Part shown: in pieces, positions 42,192 to 51,474 of the stretch
How positions within the stretch are numbered: position 1 is the first letter of the stretch
How the letters are laid out: each line of letters begins with the position of its first letter
Assembly (NCBI GenBank): GCA_944325085.1
Contig: CALUYT010000032.1
Coordinates: 28,311 to 92,310 of the forward strand
From: Candidatus Gastranaerophilales bacterium
GTDB taxonomy: Bacteria; Cyanobacteriota; Vampirovibrionia; Gastranaerophilales; Gastranaerophilaceae
Direction: 5' to 3'
Length of the DNA: 64,000 nt
Position numbers and translations under genes: made by a program
The notes under the pieces: model-generated
What the model saw: only the letters and a program-made list of their open reading frames with translations
Databases searched by the model: none
What the model was told of the DNA's origin: nothing

Positions 42192-42908
42192 CTAATCCCT
42201 AACACCGGCTGATTCTTTCATCATTCGATGTGTAGTCTTAGAAGAAGAACCTAAAGCTGCAGAATTCATACATGCTTGATCAGGTGGCAAAATCCCAACT
42301 GTTTGAATAAATGTTCGACCTCTGATAACCTTTGCCTCAGTAACTTTTGTTGCAAAAGGAAATATATCTTGTCCCCACTTATTTGGACCTTTACGACCAT
42401 TAACATCAATTGCAAATTTTTGCATTCCTGAGCCATTATCATCAAAAATAATCATACCATTATCCAAAACATAAGCATTACTATTTTCAATATTAGTAAA
42501 GCAATTATTTATTGATGGATAATTTCTAGGTAAGCAACCTTCATTCACAGAATTATTTTCACAAGATTTTACAGAGCCCATTGCTTTAACAAAAGCTAAC
42601 ATAAAATCGTCGCATTCAGTATTTGCATTACAATTTGCACCCCCAGCAACTCTTAAACCATATTCATCCTTTTCGTCATTTGTAGGAGGCGAATAACAAC
42701 TGTAAACTTTACCTTCATCAATAACAACATTTCTTAATGCTGCATCCATTTTTGCATAAGCTGTTCTGAATTCAGCAAGTCTAGCCCTTTGTTGAACTGA
42801 AGCCCCAACTGTTGATAATGTCATTGATGCCAAAAAACCAAGCAACGCAATTGTCAACATAACTTCTGTCAGTGTAAATGCACTCTTTTTATAAAATTTC
42901 ATAGCCAT
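42192..42908 (-). CDS. Type IV pilin-like (prepilin) protein
   Basis: 238 residues, or 236 from the second ATG at 42902. A short basic leader ends in KKSAFTLTEVMLTIALLGFL: the prepilin peptidase motif with Ala instead of the usual Gly before Phe and Glu at +5, and one long hydrophobic helix. The rest is a globular domain with six or more cysteines (YSCYSP, NCNANTECDD, SCENNSVNEGC) that could form disulfides after export. It could be a minor pilin or pseudopilin of a type IV pilus or type II secretion machine, whose other genes are not here. Confidence 0.85.
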   Translation of the reverse strand: MAMKFYKKSAFTLTEVMLTIALLGFLASMTLSTVGASVQQRARLAEFRTAYAKMDAALRNVVIDEGKVYSCYSPPTNDEKDEYGLRVAGGANCNANTECDDFMLAFVKAMGSVKSCENNSVNEGCLPRNYPSINNCFTNIENSNAYVLDNGMIIFDDNGSGMQKFAIDVNGRKGPNKWGQDIFPFATKVTEAKVIRGRTFIQTVGILPPDQACMNSAALGSSSKTTHRMMKESAGVRD

Positions 42909-42977
42909 AAATCCATCAACCCTATAGGTTTATTTTAACACATTTAACAGAGCTAGTCAATGTTAACTACATTAAAT

Positions 42978-43892
42978 CTATGCTCGAGGGTGAGTTTCAT
43001 TATAAACTTCTTTCATATGCTGCATAGATATATGCGTATATATTTGAGTATTAGAAATGCTCGCGTGTCCCAAAAGTTCTTGAACGACCCTCAAATCTGC
43101 ACCATTTTCAATTAAATGGGTAGCAAAACTATGTCTGAACATGTGCGGAGTAACTTTTTTAGGTAATTCAATTTTATCAACAATTTCATTTATAACATTT
43201 CTTATCATTCTTGTCTGAAGCCTATAACCTGTCTTATTTATAAATACAGGAGTCGTATCAGTAATAGGATCAAGACTATACCCTTTTGCAATTAAAGACC
43301 TTGCATAATCAATATATCCTTGTAAATACATTTTTGCACGATCGGTAATTAAAATAATCCTTTCTTTAGAACCTTTACCCAAAACTGTAATCTCATTATT
43401 TTCAAGATTTAAATTTCCAAAATTTAAACCGCTCAATTCAGAAACTCTCATTCCACTTGCCCACAATAATTCTAAAATAGCACGGTTACGATAACCTGCA
43501 GGAGTATCAATATTTATATTACTTAAAATTTGTTCAATCTCCTCCGGAGTGAGGAATTTTGGCAACGATTTCGGTCGTTTAGGGGATATTAAATTCTCTG
43601 CAGGATTATTATCTATCTTCTTTTCACGATGCAAAAACTTGTAAAAAGTACGTAATGAAGCTATTTTTCGGGCTACAGTTGTTTTTTTATAGTTAAAAAT
43701 CTGGATATAATGTAGATATTCCCTGACTTTTGGGAAATTAACATCTTCGCAATCCTGACTATCTAACCAAATTAAAAAGCTCAAAATATCAGCATAGTAA
43801 GCCTTTGCGGTATATTTAGAAAAATTCTTTTCGACCAATATATACGATTTAAAATCTTCCAAATCCTGCTTAGATTTTAAGTTTAATACCAT
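42978..43892 (-). CDS. Tyrosine recombinase XerC/XerD type
   Basis: 304 residues. The N-terminal SAM-like core-binding domain (EDFKSYILVEKNFSKYTAKAYYAD) and the catalytic domain have the full set: Arg in ASGMRVSEL, Lys in LGKGSKER, HxxR in TPHMFRHSFATHL, His in LLGHASISNT and Tyr in TQIYTHIS. It resolves chromosome dimers at dif. XerC or XerD cannot be told apart here. AAGGT precedes the ATG; a TATAAT lies further upstream. No dif-like site was found in the window. Confidence 0.93.
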   Translation of the reverse strand: MVLNLKSKQDLEDFKSYILVEKNFSKYTAKAYYADILSFLIWLDSQDCEDVNFPKVREYLHYIQIFNYKKTTVARKIASLRTFYKFLHREKKIDNNPAENLISPKRPKSLPKFLTPEEIEQILSNINIDTPAGYRNRAILELLWASGMRVSELSGLNFGNLNLENNEITVLGKGSKERIILITDRAKMYLQGYIDYARSLIAKGYSLDPITDTTPVFINKTGYRLQTRMIRNVINEIVDKIELPKKVTPHMFRHSFATHLIENGADLRVVQELLGHASISNTQIYTHISMQHMKEVYNETHPRA

Positions 43893-43981
43893 ACGTTTAC
43901 CTTATTGCTTTTTTCTGATAACTATTATACAATACTTTTAGAAGATTTAGAATAGTTATAAGTTAAAAAGTAGGTGAAAAC

Positions 43982-45784
43982 ATGAATTGTAAAAAATTAT
44001 TAGTTACGTCAATGATATTGACAGTTTCTATATTCTACGTAAATTCTTCGTTTGCTGCCCAACCTATAAAAGCTCAAGTATCTAAAAGTTACGTTGATAT
44101 TAACAGAATGATCGAATATAACAATTATGAAACTGCTGATGAAAGATTAAAAGAAATTTTAAGCAGAAATCCTAATGATCTAAACGCAAAAGGTTTACAA
44201 TTAGTATCAATGGCTAAACAATACAAATTAGCCCCGGCACAATCAGAATTAGATAAATTATTAAAAAAATACCCAAATAACGCACAATTGCATTACGCAC
44301 AAGGTCTTGTTTATTTGATGCGTCAAACATCATCTGATGTTGAATACATTAAAAATATCAACAACCTTTCTAATGCTGCAATACAAGAATTTGTAAAAGC
44401 TGTTGGTATTGATAGCACTTATTATCAAGCTTATAACGCAATGGGGGTAGCTACTTTAAAATTAGGTAACAAAAAAGATGCTCAAGATTTATTTAAGGTA
44501 GCACTAAAAAATAATCCTCAATTTGCACCTGCTTACGACAATTTAGGAAATATTGCAATGCTTGATGGAGATTTAGATCAAGCTGAAAAATACTATTTAC
44601 AATCAATCAAATGTAACTCTCACAACCCTACTTCTATGTACCATATGGGACAAGTGGAAGCAAGACGTGGAGATTATACAAAAGCTTTAACTTGGTTAAA
44701 CCACTCTTTGCATATTAATCCAAATTCTTCACCTGCTTGGAATTTGCAAGGAGAATTATACTTAAAACAAGGTAACCAACCTGCAGCAATCAATTCATTC
44801 AAAAAAGCAATTCAAGTTAAACCGGAAAATTCTCGTCCATATATAAACCTTGCAGGCGTATATGAAAGAAGATCTGATCACGAATTTGCAATGGAAGAAT
44901 TAAAAACTGCAATTATTTTAAATCCTAACTATAAAGAAGGTATTTACAGAGTTGCTAATATGTCATTAGAAACTAAAAAATACCAACAAGCACTTGAATA
45001 TTATTCAAGATTGTTAGGTGATGCAACTTATAACAATAATGCAATTATAGGATTGGCTAATACATATTATGAAATGGCTAAAGATACAGCTGACAGTAAT
45101 GATTTCACAACTAACAAAGATGTATATTTAGCATATGACTATGTTAATGAAGCAATCCAAAGAACACCTAATGATTTAAAATTACATTTAGCAAAAATCA
45201 AATTAGGAAAAATTACCCACCAGATGGAATTGACACAAGAAAATCTTAATTACATAATTCAATCAGCAAGTAACAGTCTTATGGATACTGTAATTAAAGG
45301 TGAAGCATATCTTTCATTGGGTAGAGAAAGAGATGCTGTATATACATTTGAAAATGCAATTAACTTTGCAAACAGTATCGATGATGAATTATATTTAGCA
45401 GAAATTCTTGTACAACATAAACAATTCAGAACTGCAAGAAAAGCTTTACAAAAAGTTTTAATGACAGATGCTGATAATAGAATTGCAGCAAACGGTATTC
45501 ACTATATCGACCTATGCGAAATGAAGTCTAATGAATTCTTTGAAATCGCTCTAAGAGAATATAAAGAAGGTAATTACGCTTCAGCAATTGAATACTGTAA
45601 CAGAGCAATTGACTTCTATCACAATGCACCATCAATTGCAAAATTAAAAGCTCAATCATATGAAGCAGAAGGCAATTATCAAGGTGCAGTAAAATATTAT
45701 ACTCAATACTTAGCTCTTGCCCCTAACGCATCTGATAAAAATGCTGTTATGCAAAGAATCACAGTATTCCAGCAAAAAATCTAA
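43982..45784 (+). CDS. Exported TPR-repeat protein
   Basis: 600 residues. A signal peptide (MNCKKLLVTSMILTVSIFYV, cut near SFAAQP) precedes about 14 TPR units, e.g. QAEKYYLQSIKCNSHNPTS and ALTWLNHSLHINPNSSPAWN. It lacks an added catalytic domain, so it is a scaffold or envelope-assembly factor. A weak AGGTG site lies before the ATG. The downstream 84-residue gene and engB follow after 13 bases and may share the transcript. Confidence 0.8.
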   Translation: MNCKKLLVTSMILTVSIFYVNSSFAAQPIKAQVSKSYVDINRMIEYNNYETADERLKEILSRNPNDLNAKGLQLVSMAKQYKLAPAQSELDKLLKKYPNNAQLHYAQGLVYLMRQTSSDVEYIKNINNLSNAAIQEFVKAVGIDSTYYQAYNAMGVATLKLGNKKDAQDLFKVALKNNPQFAPAYDNLGNIAMLDGDLDQAEKYYLQSIKCNSHNPTSMYHMGQVEARRGDYTKALTWLNHSLHINPNSSPAWNLQGELYLKQGNQPAAINSFKKAIQVKPENSRPYINLAGVYERRSDHEFAMEELKTAIILNPNYKEGIYRVANMSLETKKYQQALEYYSRLLGDATYNNNAIIGLANTYYEMAKDTADSNDFTTNKDVYLAYDYVNEAIQRTPNDLKLHLAKIKLGKITHQMELTQENLNYIIQSASNSLMDTVIKGEAYLSLGRERDAVYTFENAINFANSIDDELYLAEILVQHKQFRTARKALQKVLMTDADNRIAANGIHYIDLCEMKSNEFFEIALREYKEGNYASAIEYCNRAIDFYHNAPSIAKLKAQSYEAEGNYQGAVKYYTQYLALAPNASDKNAVMQRITVFQQKI

Positions 45785-45797
45785 TTCATAAATTACA

Positions 45798-46052
45798 ATG
45801 AAAAAATTTGATATTAGAAAAACATTTGAAACATTTTTGAAAGAGCCTCTTAGTATATTAACTGAGGGGCTATTTCAAATCGTAAATATACAATCAAATA
45901 TATTTAATCAAGAATCATCATTCAATGTTGATTTTGTAAATAATAAAACACAATTAACAGTTGTTAATAATGAAAAAATGTATAATCTATTCCAGACAGT
46001 ATTGTATAAGAAAAAATTAAAAGAAGAAAAAGAAAAGGCCTTAACAAAATGA
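45798..46052 (+). CDS. Small unknown protein
   Basis: 84 residues, no family recognised. Residues 1-35 are mixed charged/hydrophobic (FDIRKTFETFLKEPLSILTEGLFQI), 40-60 look like beta strands (SSFNVDFVNNKTQLTVVNN), and the end is a Lys/Glu coil (KKKLKEEKEKALTK). No ribosome-binding site, which suggests coupling to the preceding TPR gene 13 bases upstream. Its stop overlaps the start of engB by 4 bases (ATGA). Confidence 0.55.
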   Translation: MKKFDIRKTFETFLKEPLSILTEGLFQIVNIQSNIFNQESSFNVDFVNNKTQLTVVNNEKMYNLFQTVLYKKKLKEEKEKALTK

Positions 46053-46624
46053 GACCATATATTAATGCAAAATTTATAATTAGTGCAGAAAAATTAAGTC
46101 AGTGTCCAAATTTTACACTTCCTGAATATCCGCTACTTGGAAGATCAAATGTTGGCAAATCTTCATTTATCAATGGACTTGCAAATAATAAAAAATTAGC
46201 AAGAACATCTAATACACCTGGAAAAACAAGATTAATCAATTTTTTCAATTTCTCAGAAGAATTTATGATTGCAGACCTTCCTGGATACGGATATGCTAAA
46301 GTTTCAAAAGAGGCCCAAAATAAATGGCAAAAATATTTAGAAGAATACCTGTTGAAACGAGAACAGATTAAATATTTAGTACAACTTATTGATGCAAGAC
46401 ATGAAATTCAAAAAAATGATTTTCAGATGAGAGAATGGGTTGCAGCATATAATTTACCAATAATTACTGTTGTTACAAAAATGGATTGTATATCAAAAAA
46501 TAAAGTTCAACAGGCATTATCACACGTAAAAAAAGAATTTGGCGGAGAAGTATTCCCATTTAGTGCTGTGGATAATAGATACAATGAAAAAATATTAGAA
46601 TTTTTCACTCAAAAAGATAATTAA
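46049..46624 (+). CDS. engB: Ribosome-assembly GTPase EngB/YsxC
   Basis: 191 residues, the typical length. G1 GRSNVGKSSFINGL, G2 TSNTPGKTRLINFF, G3 DLPGYGYAKV, G4 TKMD and the SAV-type G5 FSAVDN. It acts late in 50S maturation. Its ATG overlaps the upstream stop (ATGA), so the two are coupled. No terminator is evident in the 443 bases downstream. Confidence 0.95.
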   Translation: MRPYINAKFIISAEKLSQCPNFTLPEYPLLGRSNVGKSSFINGLANNKKLARTSNTPGKTRLINFFNFSEEFMIADLPGYGYAKVSKEAQNKWQKYLEEYLLKREQIKYLVQLIDARHEIQKNDFQMREWVAAYNLPIITVVTKMDCISKNKVQQALSHVKKEFGGEVFPFSAVDNRYNEKILEFFTQKDN

Positions 46625-47067
46625 AAAAATAAAATTGTGATACTCTCCATCTATTCAGAAATATTTATAAATATATAAATGTAATAATATTCATTATTAT
46701 ATTATATTATTTAAATGTTTATAAATTAATTAAAGATATACTAAATACAATTTGGATATAATACTTATATTTCTAAACAAATATGATAGAAAGTATCAAC
46801 AATTAAAAAGGAATTAATGGTTACTTTTTCATACTAAATTACACCCTAAAACATTTTTACCAATTCAGAGTTCAGAAAACGACCCTTGTGAATTGAATTT
46901 TTCTATATATAAATAGATAATCTTTTTTCATTTAGCCTCCTTGTGTTATAAGAATATTAAAATTTATAAGCAAATACTACTACCCAATTGGGTATTTTTA
47001 ATAATATAATATTGATAATTACTATCATTTTTTTGTGATATTATAAAGATAATAATAGGAGAGGAAA
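46625..47067. other. Intergenic region between engB and the flavodiiron gene
   Basis: 443 bases without a clear gene. It holds a Fur-box-like site (47013-47027), a perfect 14-base palindrome TACCCAATTGGGTA (46981-46994), TATAAT at 46757, and two micro-ORFs with ribosome-binding sites: MVTFSY (46817-46837, plus) and 19 residues on the minus strand (46872-46931, AGGAGGC site). A weak hairpin CAATTCA / TGAATTG (46861-46895) is followed by a T-run. Confidence 0.4.
47013..47027. promoter_or_regulatory. Fur/PerR-box-like operator
   Basis: TGATAATTACTATCA matches the 7-1-7 Fur consensus TGATAATNATTATCA at 14 of 15 positions and precedes the flavodiiron and ferritin genes by 41 bases. It suggests iron or peroxide control. 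Confidence 0.65.
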
Positions 47068-48276
47068 ATGTATAATACTAGAAAAATAACAAATGATTTA
47101 TTTTTAGTTGGAGCAAATGATAGAAGATTATCACTATTTGAAGGAGTATATCCTGTTCCAATAGGAGTTTCTTATAACTCATATCTATTAATGGATGAAA
47201 AAACTGTACTTTTAGACACTGCAGATAAAGCAGTTGTACATCAGTTTATGGAAAATGTTAATCACGTTTTAAATGGCAGAAAACTTGATTATTTAGTAAT
47301 TAACCATATGGAACCGGATCATTGTGCAGAAATTCCGGAAATTTTAAATAAATTCCCTGAAGTAAAAATTGTATGTAATGCAAAAATTCAAACAATGATA
47401 AGTCAATTTTTTGATTTTGAAATTCAGGAAAACCAATTAATTTTAGTAAAAGAAGGTGACACATTAAATACAGGTAAACACGAATTGACATTCGTATTTG
47501 CACCAATGGTTCACTGGCCTGAAGTAATGGTTACATATGATAAAACAGACAAAATTCTATTCTCAGCAGATGCTTTTGGAACATTTGGAGCAATTGATGG
47601 CAATATATATGCAGACGAAGTAGATTTTGATAACAGATATATGGACGAAGCAAGACGTTATTATACAAATATTGTTGGAAAATACGGAATGCAAGTTCAA
47701 GCATTATTAAAAAAAGCAGCAAATCTTGAAATAAAAATGATTTGTCCTTTGCATGGTTTTATTTGGAGAAAAGATTTAAACAAATTTATCGACAAATACA
47801 TGAAATGGTCAACTTATACTCCAGAAATTCAATCTGTATTAATTCCATATGCTTCAGTATATGGAGGAACTCAAAATACAGCTGAAATATTAGCTGCAAA
47901 ATTAGCCGAACTTGGAGTTAAAGATATAAAAATTTGTGATACATCTGTAACTGATGCATCATACATTATTGCTGATGCTTTTAAATATTCACACATTGTA
48001 TTTGCATCAACAACTTATAACAATGGAATTTTTGTATCTATGGAAAACCTATTACATGATATTGCAGCACATAACATTCAAAAACGTAAAATTGCAATTA
48101 TTGAAAATGGTTCTTGGGCTCCTGTATCTGGCAAATTAATGACTGATATTATAACTAAAATTCCAAATACCGAAATTATTGGTAATAAATTCAGTATAAA
48201 ATCTGCACTAAAAGAAAACCAAATTGAAGAATTAGAACTTTTAGCAAAAGCTATTGTTGATACTATGGAAATATAA
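47068..48276 (+). CDS. fprA: Flavodiiron protein (FprA type)
   Basis: 402 residues. The beta-lactamase-like domain has the diiron ligands in INHMEPDHCAEIP, further ligands in HWPEVMV, SADAFGTFG and CPLHGFIW; the flavodoxin domain at about 250-400 binds FMN (YASVYGGTQNTAEILA). It reduces O2 to water or NO to N2O with electrons from rubredoxin or a flavoprotein. It protects anaerobes. A strong GGAGAGGAAA site precedes the ATG, with the Fur-like box upstream. Ferritin follows after 17 bases, same transcript. Confidence 0.93.
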   Translation: MYNTRKITNDLFLVGANDRRLSLFEGVYPVPIGVSYNSYLLMDEKTVLLDTADKAVVHQFMENVNHVLNGRKLDYLVINHMEPDHCAEIPEILNKFPEVKIVCNAKIQTMISQFFDFEIQENQLILVKEGDTLNTGKHELTFVFAPMVHWPEVMVTYDKTDKILFSADAFGTFGAIDGNIYADEVDFDNRYMDEARRYYTNIVGKYGMQVQALLKKAANLEIKMICPLHGFIWRKDLNKFIDKYMKWSTYTPEIQSVLIPYASVYGGTQNTAEILAAKLAELGVKDIKICDTSVTDASYIIADAFKYSHIVFASTTYNNGIFVSMENLLHDIAAHNIQKRKIAIIENGSWAPVSGKLMTDIITKIPNTEIIGNKFSIKSALKENQIEELELLAKAIVDTMEI

Positions 48277-48293
48277 TAAAAGAGAGGTAAACT

Positions 48294-48803
48294 ATGTTAG
48301 ACAAAAAATTAGAAAACGCATTTAACGATCAAATAAATAAAGAATTATACTCTGAATATTTATACCTAGCAATGAAAGGTATATTTGCAGAACTTAATTT
48401 ACCTGGTTTTGTAAACTGGTTTGACGTACAAGTACAAGAAGAAAGAGCACATGCTATGGGTATGTTTGATTATGTATTTGAACGCAACGGTCAAGTAAGA
48501 TTAGAAGCTATCGAAAAACCGGAAGTTAAAGGTTCTACACCATTAGAAATTTTTGAACAAGTGTTAGAACATGAAGAATACGTAACTTCAAGAATTAATG
48601 CTTTAATGGACGTAGCAGAAGAAGTTAAAGATAGAGCAGCTTTATCATTCTTAGATTGGTATTTAAAAGAACAAGTTGAAGAAGAATCAAATGTTGGCGG
48701 CGTTTTAGCTAATTTAAAACTTATTGGTGATGATAAAAAAGCATTATTTATGCTTGATAAAGAACTTGCTGCAAGAACTTTTGTTGCTCCAGTAATTGGA
48801 TAA
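48294..48803 (+). CDS. ftnA: Ferritin (FtnA-type)
   Basis: 169 residues, the right length for non-haem bacterial ferritin. The four-helix bundle carries diiron ligands: INKELYSEYLYLAMK, VQEERAHAMGMFDYV and KEQVEEESNVGG. The shell stores iron oxidised at the ferroxidase centre. GAGAGG precedes the ATG. With the flavodiiron protein it forms an oxygen and iron protection operon behind a Fur-like site. A terminator follows. Confidence 0.93.
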   Translation: MLDKKLENAFNDQINKELYSEYLYLAMKGIFAELNLPGFVNWFDVQVQEERAHAMGMFDYVFERNGQVRLEAIEKPEVKGSTPLEIFEQVLEHEEYVTSRINALMDVAEEVKDRAALSFLDWYLKEQVEEESNVGGVLANLKLIGDDKKALFMLDKELAARTFVAPVIG

Positions 48804-48825
48804 TTAAATTTGATACATTTAAATA

Positions 48826-48857
48826 AAAAAATCCGGAGATTAAAACTCCGGATTTTT
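48826..48857. terminator. Bidirectional terminator after ferritin
   Basis: AAAAAATCCGGAG / CTCCGGATTTTTT, 13-bp stem and ATTAAAA loop, with T-runs on both strands; serves ferritin and the convergent 48873 gene. Confidence 0.9.
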
Positions 48858-48872
48858 TATATGCATATTTTT

Positions 48873-49685
48873 TTAATGTTCTTGAGCAATACCTGTTTGA
48901 TACCCTGGAACTAATAAAGCAACAGGAATAACTCTTGCAAGTTTTGAACCAAATTCAGATTCTTTATTCATCATTGATGTTGCCATACATAAATCATCTA
49001 CATGTGGAGCAAAATCACTTGCTTTAATGTTTCTATCTACTTTTTTGTTATAAATTCTTTCATTAATAAAATTAGAAACTCTGTTTCCAAGATATATACC
49101 AACACCTAATAAACCTACAGTTAATGCAGCATTAGGAAGATTTTTCAAACATTTATTTAAGATTTTGATAATTTTCTTATCACCTTTAATTTGTGGCATA
49201 ATACCTTGAATTTTATCAGCATATTTTTCATAAATACGAGAACCTGAACCTACGCAACCTACAGGAATTAAAACATTACCTAAAATCTGATTTAAAGCCT
49301 CACGTTTTTTAGCTTTAATATTAGATTTATCAACTATTGCGCCCCCAACAAAGCCACCAGCAACAGAACCTGTTGCTACAGCTATAATTTGAGGTTCTTC
49401 AAATTCGATAGAAGTTTCTTTTGGTCTAAATTTAAATATTGCCCAATCTTTAACAGGAGTTTTTAAAATTTTAGAAGGATTTAATGAGAAAGCCTTTTGC
49501 TTAGCCAAAACAGCCATCACAGGTACTATTCCCAATGCAGAAGTTGTTAAAATAACAGCTTTTTTACCTGTTGAAAGATTATTAGCAGAAGAATTATGTG
49601 TAAAACTAGGAGAAGAATTTTGATTTTCTTTTCTTTGATATTTATATTGGCTACCCACACTAGTTATTCTAAGATTGCTATTCAT
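48873..49685 (-). CDS. Unknown membrane protein, lineage-type
   Basis: 270 residues from the ATG at 49685, which has AAAGGA; an in-frame ATG at 49709 lacks a site. The start is Asn/Ser-rich (SNLRITSVGSQYKYQRKEN, then SSPSFTHNSS). Then come hydrophobic Gly/Ala-rich segments (VILTTSALGIVPVMAVLA, IIAVATGSVAGGFVGGAIV, ALTVGLLGVGIYLGNRV) with Lys-rich loops between. The C-terminus has FAPHVDDLCMATSMMNKES. No family recognised. It diverges from the 49893 gene, and both have TGTAACAA sites facing out. Confidence 0.55.
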   Translation of the reverse strand: MNSNLRITSVGSQYKYQRKENQNSSPSFTHNSSANNLSTGKKAVILTTSALGIVPVMAVLAKQKAFSLNPSKILKTPVKDWAIFKFRPKETSIEFEEPQIIAVATGSVAGGFVGGAIVDKSNIKAKKREALNQILGNVLIPVGCVGSGSRIYEKYADKIQGIMPQIKGDKKIIKILNKCLKNLPNAALTVGLLGVGIYLGNRVSNFINERIYNKKVDRNIKASDFAPHVDDLCMATSMMNKESEFGSKLARVIPVALLVPGYQTGIAQEH

Positions 49686-49760
49686 TTTAAAATCCTTTAA
49701 TTGTTCCATAATAAAATATGAACAAAAATTTTCTTGCTAACATGATTATACCACTTTAAA

Positions 49761-49813
49761 TATTTGTTACATTATTCTAAATAACTAAAAACAAAAAATA
49801 ATGTAACAATTTA
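49761..49813. promoter_or_regulatory. 13-bp inverted repeat in a divergent promoter region
   Basis: TTGTTACATTATT (49764-49776) and AATAATGTAACAA (49797-49809) are exact reverse complements, 20 bases apart, between divergent genes starting at 49685 and 49893. Each half carries the TGTAACAA motif. On the minus side a TATAAT follows 12 bases later. Confidence 0.55.
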
Positions 49814-49892
49814 TTAAAAACACAAAATCGTTAAGCAAAAAAATATCTTGAGTAACTTTAGAAAATTTGTTATATCGAAAGCTTAAATAATC

Positions 49893-51413
49893 ATGTCTAT
49901 AAGAATACCATTAGCAAATACAAACAACGTAATGAGCAGAAACATCGTAAAACAAATGGCAAGTGACGGGTTTTTGCCGGTAATTGCCTTGGAAGCTTTT
50001 GTAGAAGGTGGAAGAACATATCAAGCCTACAAAAGAGGCGGATTTGATGAAGCAAGAGAAAGAATTACAGAAGAATTTTCCGGTGCAGTATTTTGGTTAG
50101 GCGGAGTAACTGCATTAAACTGGTTATTTGAAAAAATCGGACAAAAAATTCTTAAATTACCAAAAACTATTGTTGATATAGCTAGTGATGATGTTCGTAA
50201 ACCATTACAAAATTATTTAGCTCAAGAAAGAACAACACAAGGTGCTAAAATTCTTGAAAAAACTATGGCCAAATTTAAATTCATTAAAGTTATTTCAAGT
50301 GTTTTAATAGCAAATGCCTTTATTGGATTTATACTTCCAAAAATTAACCAAGCTATCACACGCTCATATCATAATAAAAAAGAAACACCTCAACAAAATA
50401 GTCAAATAAAAACTAATAGACCAACAATAGATACATTTATTTCCAAATCAGATAAAAAAGATGATAAAAAAGATGTTTCTTTTGGTATTAATTTACTTTC
50501 AATAGCAAATAAATTTGAAAGTGATAGAAACTATAAACTTTTAGCAGTAGATGCAGGTACCGCATCTGGTAGAGCATATTCTGCAAGAAATAATGATGAA
50601 AGAGTTGAAATTCTATTTAGAGATTTAAGTTCAATATATTTCTATATGTTCAATATGTATAATATGAACAATTGGTTAAATAAACTTGAACAAAAAGGTA
50701 ACGGTTCAAGATTAGATCCAGTCTCCGCAGAATTTACAACAAGATACATGGAAAATTACTTTGAAGATAAAAATATTGATAAAATTAATGTAGAAGAATT
50801 TGCCAAAGACTTCTTAGGTAAAAATTCAGAAATCCCGTCAGATTTGAAAAACAAATTTAAAGGTGAAAAAATAAAAATAATATCACTAGATACCTTCAAA
50901 GAAGAATTAAAACACTTAGTTCCAGATTCAGAACTTCGCAATTTCGAACAACTTGCTGAAAAAATGTCAACACTACAACCAAAAGTTGTTGGAGAAGCTA
51001 TATTAACAGAAGGTCAAGTAAAAGATGTTCTAAATAAAGGACATATTAATAACCCTGATTTCTTAAAAGAATTTTATAAAAACAGATTTGGCAGCAAATT
51101 TATGGATCAATATACATATGTTGCACAAAATGATTTAGACGCAATTAAAAAAGAATTAATTGATTATGTAAATTCAATTATTAACACAGCTAAAAAATCT
51201 GATGCCAAGGAAGTTACATTAAAAATGATAAGAAAAGCATCAAATAATAACTTAAAAATGAATGCTATAAACTGGGGTTCAGGTTTTGTAGTATCGGCAT
51301 TATTCTTATCAACAATAATACCAAAACTTCAATACCAAATTACAAAATGGAGAACAGGATCAAACGAATTTCCTGGAACAGCACAATATAGACAAGCAGA
51401 AAACAAAAAATAA
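49893..51413 (+). CDS. Large unknown membrane protein, lineage-type
   Basis: 506 residues without a recognised family. Hydrophobic stretches at about 62-82 (SGAVFWLGGVTALNWLF), 130-150 (VISSVLIANAFIGFILP) and near the C-terminus (NWGSGFVVSALFLSTIIPKL) flank a large soluble part with KDVSFGINLLS, LAVDAGTASGRAYSARNNDE and RVEILFRDLSSIYFYMFNM. Helical Lys/Glu-rich sequence makes up the rest. No standard ribosome-binding site. Similar membrane proteins (6413, 14880, 48873) suggest a common machinery in this lineage. Confidence 0.55.
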   Translation: MSIRIPLANTNNVMSRNIVKQMASDGFLPVIALEAFVEGGRTYQAYKRGGFDEARERITEEFSGAVFWLGGVTALNWLFEKIGQKILKLPKTIVDIASDDVRKPLQNYLAQERTTQGAKILEKTMAKFKFIKVISSVLIANAFIGFILPKINQAITRSYHNKKETPQQNSQIKTNRPTIDTFISKSDKKDDKKDVSFGINLLSIANKFESDRNYKLLAVDAGTASGRAYSARNNDERVEILFRDLSSIYFYMFNMYNMNNWLNKLEQKGNGSRLDPVSAEFTTRYMENYFEDKNIDKINVEEFAKDFLGKNSEIPSDLKNKFKGEKIKIISLDTFKEELKHLVPDSELRNFEQLAEKMSTLQPKVVGEAILTEGQVKDVLNKGHINNPDFLKEFYKNRFGSKFMDQYTYVAQNDLDAIKKELIDYVNSIINTAKKSDAKEVTLKMIRKASNNNLKMNAINWGSGFVVSALFLSTIIPKLQYQITKWRTGSNEFPGTAQYRQAENKK

Positions 51414-51462
51414 ATAAAAATATTTAGTCTATATATATGACAAATTATAATTACTTATTACC

Positions 51463-51468
51463 TATAAT
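51463..51468 (+). promoter_or_regulatory. -10 element six bases before the 51475 ATG
   Basis: TATAAT, AGTAGA, ATG. No ribosome-binding site; consistent with a leaderless mRNA. Confidence 0.55.
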
Positions 51469-51474
51469 AGTAGA

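Noticed and set aside
43893..43981. dif recombination site near the Xer gene
   Set aside because: No 28-base pair of inverted arms similar to known dif sites was found here or in the surrounding intergenic regions.
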